Assembly: GCF_946886895.1 (NCBI RefSeq)
Contig: NZ_CAMPJO010000015.1
Coordinates: 17,967 to 81,966, forward strand
Reading direction: 5' to 3'
DNA: 64,000 nt
Source of the DNA: an uncultured Marinobacter sp.
GTDB taxonomy: Bacteria > Pseudomonadota > Gammaproteobacteria > Pseudomonadales > Oleiphilaceae
Positions 19,476 to 28,158 of the stretch are shown piece after piece. Each line of letters starts with the position of its first letter. Positions within the stretch are counted from its first letter, which is position 1. Position numbers and translations under genes: made by a program. The notes beneath the pieces were generated by a model. The model saw nothing but the letters and a program-made list of their open reading frames with translations. It did not search any database and was not told where the DNA came from.

Positions 19476-20528
19476 ATGGCATTTGTTCAACAATCGTCAC
19501 CCCATGCCCGCCGCGCCCGCCCGACCTCTCGGGTGATGCTCTGGGTTATCGTCGCTGCCCTGCCCGGCCTGGTGGCGCAGACCCTGTTTTTCGGCTGGGG
19601 CAACCTGATCAATGTCATTTGGTGTATCGCCGTTGCCATGGCATCCGAAGCCGCCATTCTCAGGCTACGGCAGAAGCCGGTGGCGTTCTTCCTGAAGGAC
19701 AACACGGCTGCGGTCACCGGTTTGCTGCTGGGCCTGTCTTTGCCCCAGTTTACGCCGTGGTGGGTGTCCGCCACCGCTGTGATTTCCGCCATTGTGGTGG
19801 CCAAGCAGTTATACGGCGGCCTGGGCTCCAACCCGTTCAACCCCGCCATGGTTGGCTACGCCCTCGTGCTCATATCCTTTCCCGTTGCCATGACCACCAA
19901 CTGGGCTGAAGCCGGTCTGCTCTGGCAGAACGCTCCCGGCTTTGGAGAAACCCTGGCGACCATCGCCTCGGCAACACAAACCACCGTCGATGGCTGGACC
20001 ATGGCCACCCCGCTCGATGAATACAAGCACAAGATTGCCAGCCATACCGCCAGCGAAGTGCTCAACCACCCGACGTTCGGGGACGGCATTGCCCGGGGAT
20101 GGGAGTGGGTCAACGCCGCATTCCTGGCGGGCGGCCTGGTGCTGCTGGCGCTGCGGATCATCACCTGGCACATTCCGGCCGGTTTTCTCGGAGGGCTGGC
20201 GATCATGAGTCTGGCCTTTGGCAGCAACGCCGACCAATACGCGCCCCTGAGTCTGCACCTGCTCGCCGGAGGCACCATGCTGGGCGCCTTCTTTATTGCC
20301 ACTGATCCGGTTTCCGCAGCGACCAGCCACCAGGGCAAGCTCATTTACGGTGCCGGTATTGGTATCCTGATTTATCTGATCCGGGCCTGGGGCAACTACC
20401 CGGACGCGGTGGCGTTCTGTGTGCTGCTGATGAATTTCGCGGTGCCGTTTATCGACCACTACACACCACCGAGAACCTACGGCCACCATAAGGCACGCCG
20501 GGGCGTGCCGGGCCGGAATCAGGGATAA
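19476..20528 (+). CDS. rsxD: Rnf/Rsx complex flavoprotein subunit D
   Basis: Polytopic membrane subunit, 350 residues, with a covalently bound FMN. The flavinylation motif is [10 protein letters not shown] (172-181), in which T178 should carry the FMN attached by ApbE; no apbE gene lies in this window. Other family blocks are [16 protein letters not shown] near the N-terminus, [18 protein letters not shown], and [18 protein letters not shown] late in the protein. Start ATG 19476; three bases separate its stop from rsxG. Confidence 0.94.
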   Translation: MAFVQQSSPHARRARPTSRVMLWVIVAALPGLVAQTLFFGWGNLINVIWCIAVAMASEAAILRLRQKPVAFFLKDNTAAVTGLLLGLSLPQFTPWWVSATAVISAIVVAKQLYGGLGSNPFNPAMVGYALVLISFPVAMTTNWAEAGLLWQNAPGFGETLATIASATQTTVDGWTMATPLDEYKHKIASHTASEVLNHPTFGDGIARGWEWVNAAFLAGGLVLLALRIITWHIPAGFLGGLAIMSLAFGSNADQYAPLSLHLLAGGTMLGAFFIATDPVSAATSHQGKLIYGAGIGILIYLIRAWGNYPDAVAFCVLLMNFAVPFIDHYTPPRTYGHHKARRGVPGRNQG

Positions 20529-20531
20529 ATC

Positions 20532-21233
20532 ATGGCCACGATTTCGCAATCCATTGTTCGTAGTGCCATCGGCCTTGGTCTGTTCGCCATGATCACCGGG
20601 GGCACCATTGCCCTGACCCAGGCGGTCACCGAACAACGAATCCGGGAACAGGCCGCCAAGGCAGAAGCCAGGGCGCTTTTTGAAATCATTCCGGAAAGCG
20701 CCCATGATAACCAGTTGCTGGAGGATACCGTTCAGTTACCCGCGAGTGACCGGCTGGATACCGAACAGCCGCCGAAGGCCTGGGTAGCCCGTCGTAATGG
20801 CGAGCCAGTGGGCATGATTCTTCCCGTCGTCGCGCCAGACGGCTATTCCGGAGACATCCGGCTACTCGTCGGTATCGCCACGGACGGTACCGTTCTGGGC
20901 GTGCGGGTGACCAGTCACAAGGAAACCCCGGGGCTCGGCGACCGGATCGAAACCCGGAAATCGGACTGGATCACCGCGTTCGAAGGGCGATCCCTGGGGC
21001 AGCCTCCGCACAGCGAATGGAACGTCAAAAAGAACGGCGGTGACTTCGACCAGTTCACTGGCGCCACCATCACGCCACGGGCTGTCGTCAAGGCTGTCCG
21101 GAAAACGCTGGTTTACTTCCGGCAGAACCGGCAGGTCATTCTGGAGCGCCTGGGCCAGCCTCCCACACTCCGGAAGAAACCCCTGACCCCCGAGTCCGTT
21201 GCCGGTGAATCCACGACCCTGGAGCACTCCTGA
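20532..21233 (+). CDS. rsxG: Rnf/Rsx complex FMN-binding subunit G
   Basis: A 233-residue subunit with one N-terminal membrane helix (about residues 10-32) and a periplasmic FMN-binding domain. The covalent flavin site is DQFTGATIT (173-181), where T179 is the expected attachment residue. [17 protein letters not shown] is the second conserved block. The C-terminal 30 residues are less conserved. It is followed after two bases by rsxE. Confidence 0.94.
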   Translation: MATISQSIVRSAIGLGLFAMITGGTIALTQAVTEQRIREQAAKAEARALFEIIPESAHDNQLLEDTVQLPASDRLDTEQPPKAWVARRNGEPVGMILPVVAPDGYSGDIRLLVGIATDGTVLGVRVTSHKETPGLGDRIETRKSDWITAFEGRSLGQPPHSEWNVKKNGGDFDQFTGATITPRAVVKAVRKTLVYFRQNRQVILERLGQPPTLRKKPLTPESVAGESTTLEHS

Positions 21234-21235
21234 TT

Positions 21236-21952
21236 ATGGCCAGCAAGACCTCCCCCGAGATCATCCGTGACGGCCTGTGGGACAATAACCCGGCCCTGGT
21301 GCAGGTGCTGGGCCTGTGTCCGCTGCTGGCAGTGACCAGCACCGTGGTCAATGCCATCGGTCTGGGCATCGCCACTCTGATGGTCTTGATGGGCTCAAAC
21401 CTGGCGGTCTCGCTGATCCGCAATTTTGTCGGCGAGTCTGTTCGGCTGCCTGCGTTCGTGATGATCATCGCGTCGTTCGTTACCTGCGCGGAATTGCTGA
21501 TGCAGGCGTTTACCTACGAGCTTTACCAGATTCTGGGTATTTTTATCCCGTTGATCGTGACCAACTGCGCGATTCTCGGCCGCGCTGACGCCTTCGCGTC
21601 CCGTAATGCACCGGGGCCCGCTCTGCTGGATGGCGTCATGATGGGCCTTGGCTTCCTGGCGGTGCTGGTGGTGCTCGGGGGATTGCGTGAGCTCGTCGGC
21701 CAGGGAACCCTGCTGGTAGACATGAATCTCCTGCTGGGCCCCGCCGCGGCAGATTGGGTGATCCGACCGTTCGAGCATTACCCGGACATGCTGTTCATGG
21801 TGTTGCCCCCCGGCGCCTTTGTCGGACTGGGGCTGTTGATCGCACTGAAAAACGGAATCGACAATCACCTGAAAGAGCGGCGCAAGACCTCCGAACCAGC
21901 TGCAATCCCCGGTGGCAGTAAGCGCGTTCGTGTGACGGGTAGTATTTCATGA
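21236..21952 (+). CDS. rsxE: Rnf/Rsx electron transport complex subunit E
   Basis: Integral membrane subunit, 238 residues, paralogous to RsxA with inverted topology. Signatures are [23 protein letters not shown] at the start, and the helix carrying [20 protein letters not shown]. About six hydrophobic segments are visible, with a basic cytoplasmic tail ([17 protein letters not shown]). It ends the rsx operon and is followed by nth, another common feature of gammaproteobacterial rsx loci, so nth may be cotranscribed. Confidence 0.95.
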   Translation: MASKTSPEIIRDGLWDNNPALVQVLGLCPLLAVTSTVVNAIGLGIATLMVLMGSNLAVSLIRNFVGESVRLPAFVMIIASFVTCAELLMQAFTYELYQILGIFIPLIVTNCAILGRADAFASRNAPGPALLDGVMMGLGFLAVLVVLGGLRELVGQGTLLVDMNLLLGPAAADWVIRPFEHYPDMLFMVLPPGAFVGLGLLIALKNGIDNHLKERRKTSEPAAIPGGSKRVRVTGSIS

Positions 21953-21980
21953 TCCATTGGCCAGACGGTTTTCATCGCCC

Positions 21981-22619
21981 ATGAACAAGAATAAACGCAC
22001 CGAAATTTTTACCCGGCTGCGGGCCGCCAATCCGGCCCCGACCACGGAACTCAACTACACCACCTCGTTCGAGTTGCTGATTGCGGTGATTCTCTCTGCC
22101 CAGGCGACCGATGTCGGCGTGAACAAGGCCACCAACAAACTGTTCCCGGTTGCCAATACGCCGGAAGCCATTTACGCCCTCGGGGTTGATGGCCTCAAGG
22201 AATACATCAAAACCATCGGTCTGTTTAACAGCAAGGCCGAGAATGTGATCAAAACCTGCCGACTGCTGATCGACAGGCACGACGGTAAAGTGCCGGAGAA
22301 GCGCGAGGACCTGGAGGCGTTACCCGGGGTGGGTCGAAAAACCGCCAATGTCGTTCTCAATACGGCCTTTGGCCAGCCGGCAATGGCCGTGGACACCCAT
22401 ATTTTTCGGGTGTCCAATCGCACCGGCATCGCCCCCGGCAAAAACGTCCTGGAGGTTGAAAAACGCCTGATGCGGCTGGTGCCCAGGGAATTCCTGATGG
22501 ATGCTCACCACTGGCTCATTCTCCATGGGCGTTATACCTGCACCGCCCGGAAGCCGAAGTGTGGTGCCTGCATCATTGAGGATCTCTGCGAGTTCAGGCA
22601 CAAGCGGGATTACCTGTAA
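21981..22619 (+). CDS. nth: Endonuclease III
   Basis: Bifunctional DNA glycosylase/AP lyase that removes oxidised pyrimidines. The 212 residues align end to end with E. coli Nth (MNK-KR-EI start). The helix-hairpin-helix LPGVGRKTANVVLN holds the catalytic lysine, and the catalytic aspartate is in AVDTHIFRV. The 4Fe-4S loop is present as CTARKPKCGACIIEDLC. ATG 21981 fits the family; an in-frame TTG at 21957 would add eight foreign residues. A symmetric terminator follows. Confidence 0.96.
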   Translation: MNKNKRTEIFTRLRAANPAPTTELNYTTSFELLIAVILSAQATDVGVNKATNKLFPVANTPEAIYALGVDGLKEYIKTIGLFNSKAENVIKTCRLLIDRHDGKVPEKREDLEALPGVGRKTANVVLNTAFGQPAMAVDTHIFRVSNRTGIAPGKNVLEVEKRLMRLVPREFLMDAHHWLILHGRYTCTARKPKCGACIIEDLCEFRHKRDYL

Positions 22620-22633
22620 GCCCCTGACCTACC

Positions 22634-22660
22634 AAAAAAGCCGGCTGATGCCGGCTTTTT
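22634..22660. terminator. Bidirectional intrinsic terminator between nth and the chalcone-isomerase-like gene
   Basis: A-rich left flank, GCCGGC stem, TGAT loop, GCCGGC stem, then TTTTT. It reads as a terminator on both strands and sits between converging genes. Confidence 0.9.
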
Positions 22661-22678
22661 CATTATCGGCACCGGGCT

Positions 22679-23254
22679 TTATCGCTGACCCAGCATCTTC
22701 TCTTTCAGGTCTTCCTGGGCGGGCTTGTCAGACAGCCAGATACCAAACAGCGCCTTCTTGAACGCCAGGCCGCCGACGGTATCTCTCAGCTCACCGTTCT
22801 TGAAGACGTTCACGCCTTGATCCGGTACATAAACGAGATCGAAGACGTCCCCTTCCTTGATCTCCTCCGCAAACACCGCCATAAACTGATCGATCTCGTC
22901 CTTTACTGCGGCCATGTCGCCGTCGGTCGACGCTTTGAAGCCTTCCATTGTGGCTTCCGTCATACGGTCGCTGGTGATCATGCCAGAGATGATATGCAGG
23001 GTAATGGCCTGCGGCTCATCGGCATTGATCACAGCTTCGCCGTCGCTGATGGTCTCCGGTACGTAAAGCCCGCCTACGTACAGGTCCATGAACCATTTGG
23101 AGCGGGTACCCGCACCGTTCAGTTTCAGCTCGGTATCCATGGCCGAGTAGGTGTCCGGAACCTCCACCCCTTCAACAGTGAGGGCAGACACCGGTGCAGA
23201 CAGTACGGCCGACATCATCAGGGATGCAAAGCCGGTTAATAGAGCCTTCTTCAT
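22679..23254 (-). CDS. Chalcone isomerase-like family protein, exported
   Basis: A 191-residue protein with a clear signal peptide (MKKALLTGFASLMMSAVLSAPVSA) and a mature domain of the bacterial chalcone-isomerase-like type (VEGVEVPDTYSAMDTELKLNG, KWFMDLYVGGLYVP, LHIISGMITSDRM). Bacterial members are not shown to act on flavonoids; they probably bind fatty acids or other small lipids in the periplasm, which is inference from the fold family. AAGGAAAGG precedes the ATG. It stands alone, converging with nth. Confidence 0.8.
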   Translation of the reverse strand: MKKALLTGFASLMMSAVLSAPVSALTVEGVEVPDTYSAMDTELKLNGAGTRSKWFMDLYVGGLYVPETISDGEAVINADEPQAITLHIISGMITSDRMTEATMEGFKASTDGDMAAVKDEIDQFMAVFAEEIKEGDVFDLVYVPDQGVNVFKNGELRDTVGGLAFKKALFGIWLSDKPAQEDLKEKMLGQR

Positions 23255-23403
23255 AGTCCTTTCCTTTTCGATCGTTATTATTGACGTGTTTCATTCGTGC
23301 ACCGGGTTTCGACACCCTTATCCCCGCCCGGTTTCGGCATTCTAACAACCTCAGGGCATGGCAAGGCGCAACCTGGTTCTCATTTGCGGTGTAACTGAAA
23401 CAC

Positions 23404-23433
23404 AAAAGCCGGCCCTGGTACCAGGGCCGGCTT
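23404..23433 (-). terminator. Intrinsic terminator downstream of rpoS
   Basis: A perfect 15+15 base palindrome (AAAGCCGGCCCTGGT and its complement) followed on the minus strand by TTTTG, 24 bases past the rpoS stop. It also carries Ts on the plus strand side, so it may act both ways. Confidence 0.85.
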
Positions 23434-23457
23434 TGCAATCCGAAACGTCAGAAAGGC

Positions 23458-24453
23458 TTACTTGAACAGCAGGTTTCCGGACAGTCCTTCCTTCTCCAGA
23501 ATTTCCCGGAGACGACGCAACGCTTCCACCTGGATCTGGCGAACGCGCTCCCGTGTCAGACCAATTTCCTGGCCCACTTCCTCAAGGGTACTCACCGGAT
23601 ACCCGCGAAGACCAAAACGCCGGGACAGAACCTCCTGCTGCTTGTCGCTCAACTGATCAATCCAGTTCTCGAGGCAGGAGCACATGTTATTGTCCTGCAG
23701 CAGATCCGCCGGGTCCGAGGCACCCTCGTCGGCGACCGTATCCAGCAGGGACTTCTCACCACCGCTGCCAATTGGCGTATCCATGGACGCCACGCGCTCA
23801 TTGAGGCCAAGCATGCGCTTCACATCGTCCACCGGCTTGTCGACCATCCGTGCGATCTCTTCCGCCGAAGGCTCATGATCCAGCTTCTGGGTCAGCTCCC
23901 GGGCCGCACGCAGATACAGGTTCAGCTCCTTCACCACATGAATCGGCAGACGAATGGTGCGCGTCTGGTTCATGATGGCCCGTTCGATAGTCTGCCGAAT
24001 CCACCAGGTGGCGTAGGTAGAGAAGCGGAAACCCCGCTCGGGATCGAATTTTTCGACCGCCCGGATAAGGCCAAGATTACCCTCCTCAATCAGGTCCAGC
24101 AGCGTCAGACCACGATTGACATAGCGCCGGGCAATCTTGACCACCAGGCGCAGGTTGCTCTCGATCATCCGTTTGCGACCAGACTCCTCGCCCTTGCGGG
24201 CAAGGCGCGCAAAATACACCTCTTCCTCGGGTGTGAGCAGCGGCGAAAAACCAATTTCGTTGAGATAAAGCTGGGTGGCGTCCAGCTGTTTGTGGCTGGT
24301 GAAGTAACGCCCCTGGGTGGGAAAATCTTCTTCGATCTCCGCTGGCTCAGCGGTTGTGTCTTTTTCGACTTTTTCTTCTGCTAGCAATTGATCCTCGGAC
24401 TCATCCATATCCGTTACCCGATCAATGATGATGTCTTCTTGCTCTGCTGACAT
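23458..24453 (-). CDS. rpoS: RNA polymerase sigma factor RpoS (sigma-38)
   Basis: General stress and stationary-phase sigma factor, 331 residues. Region 1.2 begins [21 protein letters not shown]. Region 2 reads [18 protein letters not shown] and [19 protein letters not shown], for core binding and -10 recognition. Region 4.2 is [21 protein letters not shown], contacting the -35. The acidic N-terminus (about 45 residues) is normal for pseudomonad-type RpoS. AGGCGGGG precedes the ATG. It lies downstream of nlpD with a 179-base leader; in relatives the main rpoS promoter is inside nlpD. Confidence 0.96.
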   Translation of the reverse strand: MSAEQEDIIIDRVTDMDESEDQLLAEEKVEKDTTAEPAEIEEDFPTQGRYFTSHKQLDATQLYLNEIGFSPLLTPEEEVYFARLARKGEESGRKRMIESNLRLVVKIARRYVNRGLTLLDLIEEGNLGLIRAVEKFDPERGFRFSTYATWWIRQTIERAIMNQTRTIRLPIHVVKELNLYLRAARELTQKLDHEPSAEEIARMVDKPVDDVKRMLGLNERVASMDTPIGSGGEKSLLDTVADEGASDPADLLQDNNMCSCLENWIDQLSDKQQEVLSRRFGLRGYPVSTLEEVGQEIGLTRERVRQIQVEALRRLREILEKEGLSGNLLFK

Positions 24454-24632
24454 GTTCTGCCCCGCCTCTCAATAATCCTGGATGTTCGCCCGGTACTTTT
24501 GTTATTGCGGACGTTTTCTGCTTCAACTCGCTATTTTCAGGACATTTTCTGCTTGGCCGGCGTGCGCCGCTACCATTGTTGTTTTTGTTTCAATCGCGGT
24601 TTTTTGTCAGTGCCGGGTGGCTGGTTTGATCA
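24454..24632 (-). promoter_or_regulatory. rpoS 5' leader with A-rich candidate Hfq elements and a 15-base direct repeat
   Basis: On the transcript strand the leader holds AAACAAAAACAACAA (24576-24590) and an A6 run (24600-24605). In E. coli rpoS mRNA, an (AAN)n stretch plus an A6 run are the Hfq-binding sites used for sRNA control. Closer to the gene, a 15-base sequence occurs twice with one mismatch (24509-24523 and 24540-24554). No terminator separates nlpD from rpoS. Confidence 0.45.
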
Positions 24633-25538
24633 CTACCGCGGTGGCAGATAGTAGGCGGGATCGACCGGGTTGCCATTCTTTCGAATTTCGAAATGCAACA
24701 TGGGTCGTTCAGCGCCACTGCTACCGAGCTCTGCAATTACCTGCCCGGCTTTCACTTCCTCCCCTTCCTGCACCAGAATTTTCCGGTTGTGCGCGTAAGC
24801 ACTGAGATAGTGCTCGTTATGATTCACAATAATCAGGTTTCCGTAACCCAGCAACCCGTTACCGGCATACACCACATTACCCTGCGCTGCAGCTCTTACA
24901 GCATCACCGGGTTTTCCGGCAATATCAATACCTTTGTTGACTTTTCCGGATGCAGAATAATCTGCAATTACGGTGCCAAGGTATGGCCAACGCCAGTTGA
25001 TGCTGGCAACGGTCTGGGTTCTGGAAGCCAGCGGAGCCGTGGCGTCCGGAGCCCGGGTAACCGCTGGTTTTTTCGCCGTTCGCGGTGTTGGCGACGGCGA
25101 ACTCACCACGGGGGGAGCCGTCCGATTGCCCGCCGATGCACCGGCTGCCCGACCACTTGACCCATTATCGCGCGACGATGTGACCGTTCCGCGAAGGTCA
25201 AGGCGCAACACCTGGCCGGCTCTCAACTGCCAGGGTGGTTCTATCCCGTTCGCGCTGCCCAGCTCACGGTAATCGCGCCCGTACCGCCAGGCAATGCTAT
25301 ACAGGGTTTCTCCCGGCTGGACCACATGGCGACCCCAATAGACCGGTGGGTTGTAGAGATCGTCCCGGTATAGCGCCGGCGTATTGCAACCACTGAGCAA
25401 TGCCACAATAAGCAGCAGTGACATCCGCCCCGGACGGAAACGGTGAGGTTTTACAGAACATGAGGGAACGTGGGCACCGATGGGGAACCGCGGGGAGGCC
25501 GACAGGGCGGCATGGACAAACCCACGCAATTTTTTCAC
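24633..25538 (-). CDS. nlpD: NlpD-like murein hydrolase activator lipoprotein (LysM + M23)
   Basis: Outer-membrane lipoprotein that activates the AmiC amidase at division. A lipobox LLSGC is followed by a LysM domain (VVQPGETLYSIAWRYGRDYREL). After a Ser/Pro/Thr-rich linker comes a C-terminal LytM/M23 domain (GIDIAGKPGDAVRAAAQG, GYGNLIIVNHNEHYLSAYAHN). Family NlpD proteins have degenerate zinc sites and are regulators rather than enzymes; here GIDI replaces the HxGxD start, consistent with that. The start is uncertain: the GTG at 25538 puts the lipobox unusually far in (about residue 51), while the ATG at 25424 leaves a signal without a basic n-region. Confidence 0.88.
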   Translation of the reverse strand: MKKLRGFVHAALSASPRFPIGAHVPSCSVKPHRFRPGRMSLLLIVALLSGCNTPALYRDDLYNPPVYWGRHVVQPGETLYSIAWRYGRDYRELGSANGIEPPWQLRAGQVLRLDLRGTVTSSRDNGSSGRAAGASAGNRTAPPVVSSPSPTPRTAKKPAVTRAPDATAPLASRTQTVASINWRWPYLGTVIADYSASGKVNKGIDIAGKPGDAVRAAAQGNVVYAGNGLLGYGNLIIVNHNEHYLSAYAHNRKILVQEGEEVKAGQVIAELGSSGAERPMLHFEIRKNGNPVDPAYYLPPR

Positions 25539-25728
25539 AGGAATAAAGCTTGCTCAGTTATAAGAAAATCGTATAAACCCTGAACATGCCCGAAGCAATT
25601 TCTAAGGTTTTAAGAGTAACTTCCTAATATATTGCATATTTTGTTGGCCATTCCAAGTTACCCTGCCACCACCTTTGTTACCGCCCGAAACAGACGACTG
25701 CCCCGAAAGGTAACAAACCGGCGAGGTT
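25539..25728 (-). promoter_or_regulatory. AT-rich intergenic region before nlpD with a possible promoter and an inverted repeat
   Basis: On the minus strand a TTGCTT (25593-25598) and TATACG (25570-25575) are separated by 17 bases and could be a weak sigma-70 promoter for nlpD-rpoS. A 9 bp inverted repeat TTTGTTACC / GGTAACAAA (25674-25682, 25709-25717) lies further upstream, possibly an operator. Neither is followed by a T run. Both are tentative. Confidence 0.3.
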
Positions 25729-26727
25729 TCAGGTTCGCTCGACTCCGCCGTGCACCTTACCTTGCCGGCGCGTGCCAATCCACTCCACCAGCAGCACCAG
25801 GGCAAAACCACCGACCGCCATCAGCAACGCCAGCCAGACCATGGAATCCTGTCCGGTCAGCTCCGAAAAAGTACCGGGGCTGATACTCACCTCATTGACC
25901 GGCACTCGCTCCCCGGCACTGTTCACCCGCCAGCCAAGTGTTTCTTTCCAGGGCCAGACCTTGTTCAGTGCGCCAATCATGAAGCCGGTCAGCAGGGCCA
26001 GTACAGGGTCATGAAAATGATGAAACGCCCAGGTAATCACGCGCGCAATGGACAACAGCCCGATCAGGCACCCGGCCATGAACAACAGCAAAACACCAAT
26101 GTCAGCGGACTTGATGGCCGCGAGCACCGGAGCGTACATGCCAATAATGACCAGAATAAAGCTGCCGGAGATACCCGGCAGGATCATGGCGCAGATGGCC
26201 AGCGCACCCGACCCAAGAAACACCAGCGCCGAGGGGGACACCTGGCCACCCGACAGGGTTGTAATCCACCAGGCCGACCCCGTCCCCAGCAGCAATGGCA
26301 GCAACAGCGACCACCGATAGCGCCGGACCTGCCGGCCAACGTGCCACACCGAGGCAATGATCAGTCCGAAGAAGAAACTCCAGATCAGAATCGGAAAGGC
26401 ACTGAGGGCGTAGCTGATAGCCGAGGCCAGAGTAACGACACTGGTCAGGATGCCGGCGAGCAGACAGACCAGAAATACCCCGTCGCAGGCGCTCCAGAAT
26501 GCCCGGACCTCGCCACGAACCAGATGCCGGAAAAGCGCGGTTGGCACGGCATTGACAGCCTCAAGAAGGCGAAAATAGATACCGGTGATGAAGGCAATGG
26601 TGCCACCGGAAACGCCGGGTACGACATCCGCCGCCCCCATGGCCATACCCCGGATGAATACCCCGACCGGTCGATGTTCCCGACCGGTCGCCGGAGGTGC
26701 GATGTGCCCGGAGGGTTGGCGACTCAA
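25729..26727 (-). CDS. DUF368 family membrane protein, probable undecaprenyl-phosphate translocase
   Basis: Polytopic membrane protein, 332 residues, with about eight to ten hydrophobic segments. It carries the two inverted-repeat signatures of DUF368: MGAADVVPGVSGGTIAFITG near the start and ICAMILPGISGSFILVIIGM in the middle. DUF368 proteins have been shown in other bacteria to help return undecaprenyl phosphate across the membrane, so the same role is likely here. Its ATG overlaps the pcm stop by four bases. It is inserted between pcm and nlpD, where many relatives have no gene. A predicted periplasmic loop lies near residues 255-285. Confidence 0.87.
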   Translation of the reverse strand: MSRQPSGHIAPPATGREHRPVGVFIRGMAMGAADVVPGVSGGTIAFITGIYFRLLEAVNAVPTALFRHLVRGEVRAFWSACDGVFLVCLLAGILTSVVTLASAISYALSAFPILIWSFFFGLIIASVWHVGRQVRRYRWSLLLPLLLGTGSAWWITTLSGGQVSPSALVFLGSGALAICAMILPGISGSFILVIIGMYAPVLAAIKSADIGVLLLFMAGCLIGLLSIARVITWAFHHFHDPVLALLTGFMIGALNKVWPWKETLGWRVNSAGERVPVNEVSISPGTFSELTGQDSMVWLALLMAVGGFALVLLVEWIGTRRQGKVHGGVERT

Positions 26728-27380
26728 CGGACCACCCCGCCCAACAAAGGTACGAAACGAACCGGCTCCAGTTCCCGGTGTTCGAACTGGTCACCACGGC
26801 GGGTCACCTGCACCAGCACCTGCCGCTCTTCGCCAACCGGCGCTATCAACACACCACCGTCCGTCAACTGAACCAACAGGTCCTTCGGGACTTCAATGGG
26901 GGCTGCGGTGACGATGATACCATCGAAGGGGCCCCGTTCCGGCCAGCCCATACCGCCATCGGCGTGCTTGAGCAATACGTTCCGGGCGTTCAACTGGCGC
27001 AGACGATCCCGGGCCCGATCCTGCAGTGCCTTGATACGCTCCACACTGTAAATTTCACCGAACAGTCGTGACAGGATAGCCGTCTGATAGCCCGACCCCG
27101 TCCCAAGCTCCAATACCCGTGCCGGTCCGTGGGCCAGCATCAACTCGGTCATCCGGGCAACGATGTACGGCTGCGACAGCGTCTGGCCATAACCAATGGG
27201 CAACGATGTATCCTCGTAAGCCCGATGTGAGAGCGCCTCATCCAGGAAAATGTGGCGGGGCACCTCGGCCATGATTTCCAGTACCCGATCCGACTGGATG
27301 CCCGCCTCCCTGAGACGCTGAACCAGGCGCATCCGCGTCCGGCGGGAGGTCATACCGATGCCTTCCAGCTGGGCGCTCAT
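26724..27380 (-). CDS. pcm: Protein-L-isoaspartate O-methyltransferase
   Basis: SAM-dependent enzyme that starts repair of isoaspartyl residues in aged proteins. The 218 residues include PRHIFLDEAL, YEDTSLPIGYGQTLSQPYIV (substrate pocket) and the SAM loop VLELGTGSGYQTAILS. ATG 27380 overlaps the surE stop as ATGA, and its own stop overlaps the DUF368 start, so surE-pcm-DUF368 form one coupled unit. The open frame upstream of 27380 is surE read out of frame. Confidence 0.95.
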   Translation of the reverse strand: MSAQLEGIGMTSRRTRMRLVQRLREAGIQSDRVLEIMAEVPRHIFLDEALSHRAYEDTSLPIGYGQTLSQPYIVARMTELMLAHGPARVLELGTGSGYQTAILSRLFGEIYSVERIKALQDRARDRLRQLNARNVLLKHADGGMGWPERGPFDGIIVTAAPIEVPKDLLVQLTDGGVLIAPVGEERQVLVQVTRRGDQFEHRELEPVRFVPLLGGVVR

Positions 27381-28147
27381 CCATGCCCCTCCCCGCCGTT
27401 GCCGAGGGTCTCGACCCATTCCCGCAACGGCACCATGGCATCGTGCCTGGTCATGTCGATATGCACCGGCGTGACCGAGACATAACCTTCCCTGACCGCA
27501 TGGAAATCGGTTCCCGGCCCGGCATCGCCACCCCGACCGGCGGCGCCGATCCAGTACCGCTCCTTGCCCCGTGGACACGTCATCGGCACTGCACCTTCGG
27601 CACGCTCACGATGGCCCAGGCGGGTGACCCGGAAACCTGCCAGGTCGCTCCAGGGCACGTCGGGGACATTCACGTTGAGAATCGAGCGGGGGCCCAACGC
27701 CAGGGGCCGCGCACTTTCCAGCAGCATCCGAACCACCCGGGCGGCAGTCTCGTAGTGGAAATGCCCCTCGTTCACCAGGGACACCGCAATCGCGGGCAGG
27801 CCGAGATGCCTGCCCTCGGTGGCTGCCGCCACGGTGCCGGAGTATATGATATCGTCACCCAGGTTGGCGTGGGTGTTAATACCCGACACCACCCGGTCGA
27901 ACGGTTGCCGGTACAATCCATTGACCGCCAGGTGCACACAGTCGGTCGGAGTGCCATCCACCGATCGGAAACCGTTCGGGTGTTGCTCCACCGTCAGGGG
28001 CCGGTTGAGGGTCAGGGCGTTGCTGGCGCCGCTGTGATCCCGATCCGGGGCGACCACCTCCAGTTCCCCGAGACCCTGCAACCCATCAAACAGGGCCAGC
28101 AGCCCCGGCGAATGGACGCCGTCATCATTCGACAACAGAATACGCAC
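27377..28147 (-). CDS. surE: 5'-nucleotidase SurE
   Basis: Metal-dependent nucleoside monophosphatase of the stationary-phase survival cluster, 256 residues. The start MRILLSNDDGVHSPGL gives the two metal-binding aspartates, SGASNALTLNRPL supplies the phosphate-site serine, and SGINTHANLGDDIIYSGTVAAA holds the conserved Asn and Gly-rich loop. It lies 11 bp after truD and overlaps pcm, the classic truD-surE-pcm order. Confidence 0.96.
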   Translation of the reverse strand: MRILLSNDDGVHSPGLLALFDGLQGLGELEVVAPDRDHSGASNALTLNRPLTVEQHPNGFRSVDGTPTDCVHLAVNGLYRQPFDRVVSGINTHANLGDDIIYSGTVAAATEGRHLGLPAIAVSLVNEGHFHYETAARVVRMLLESARPLALGPRSILNVNVPDVPWSDLAGFRVTRLGHRERAEGAVPMTCPRGKERYWIGAAGRGGDAGPGTDFHAVREGYVSVTPVHIDMTRHDAMVPLREWVETLGNGGEGHG

Positions 28148-28158
28148 AGTGTTCTCCG

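Noticed and set aside
22634..23433. Possibility that the two GCCGGC-stem palindromes (22.64 and 23.41 kb) are copies of a REP-like repeat
   Set aside because: Each is placed exactly after a gene end and has a T run, so ordinary terminators explain them; the shared GCCGGC core is common in terminators of GC-rich genomes.
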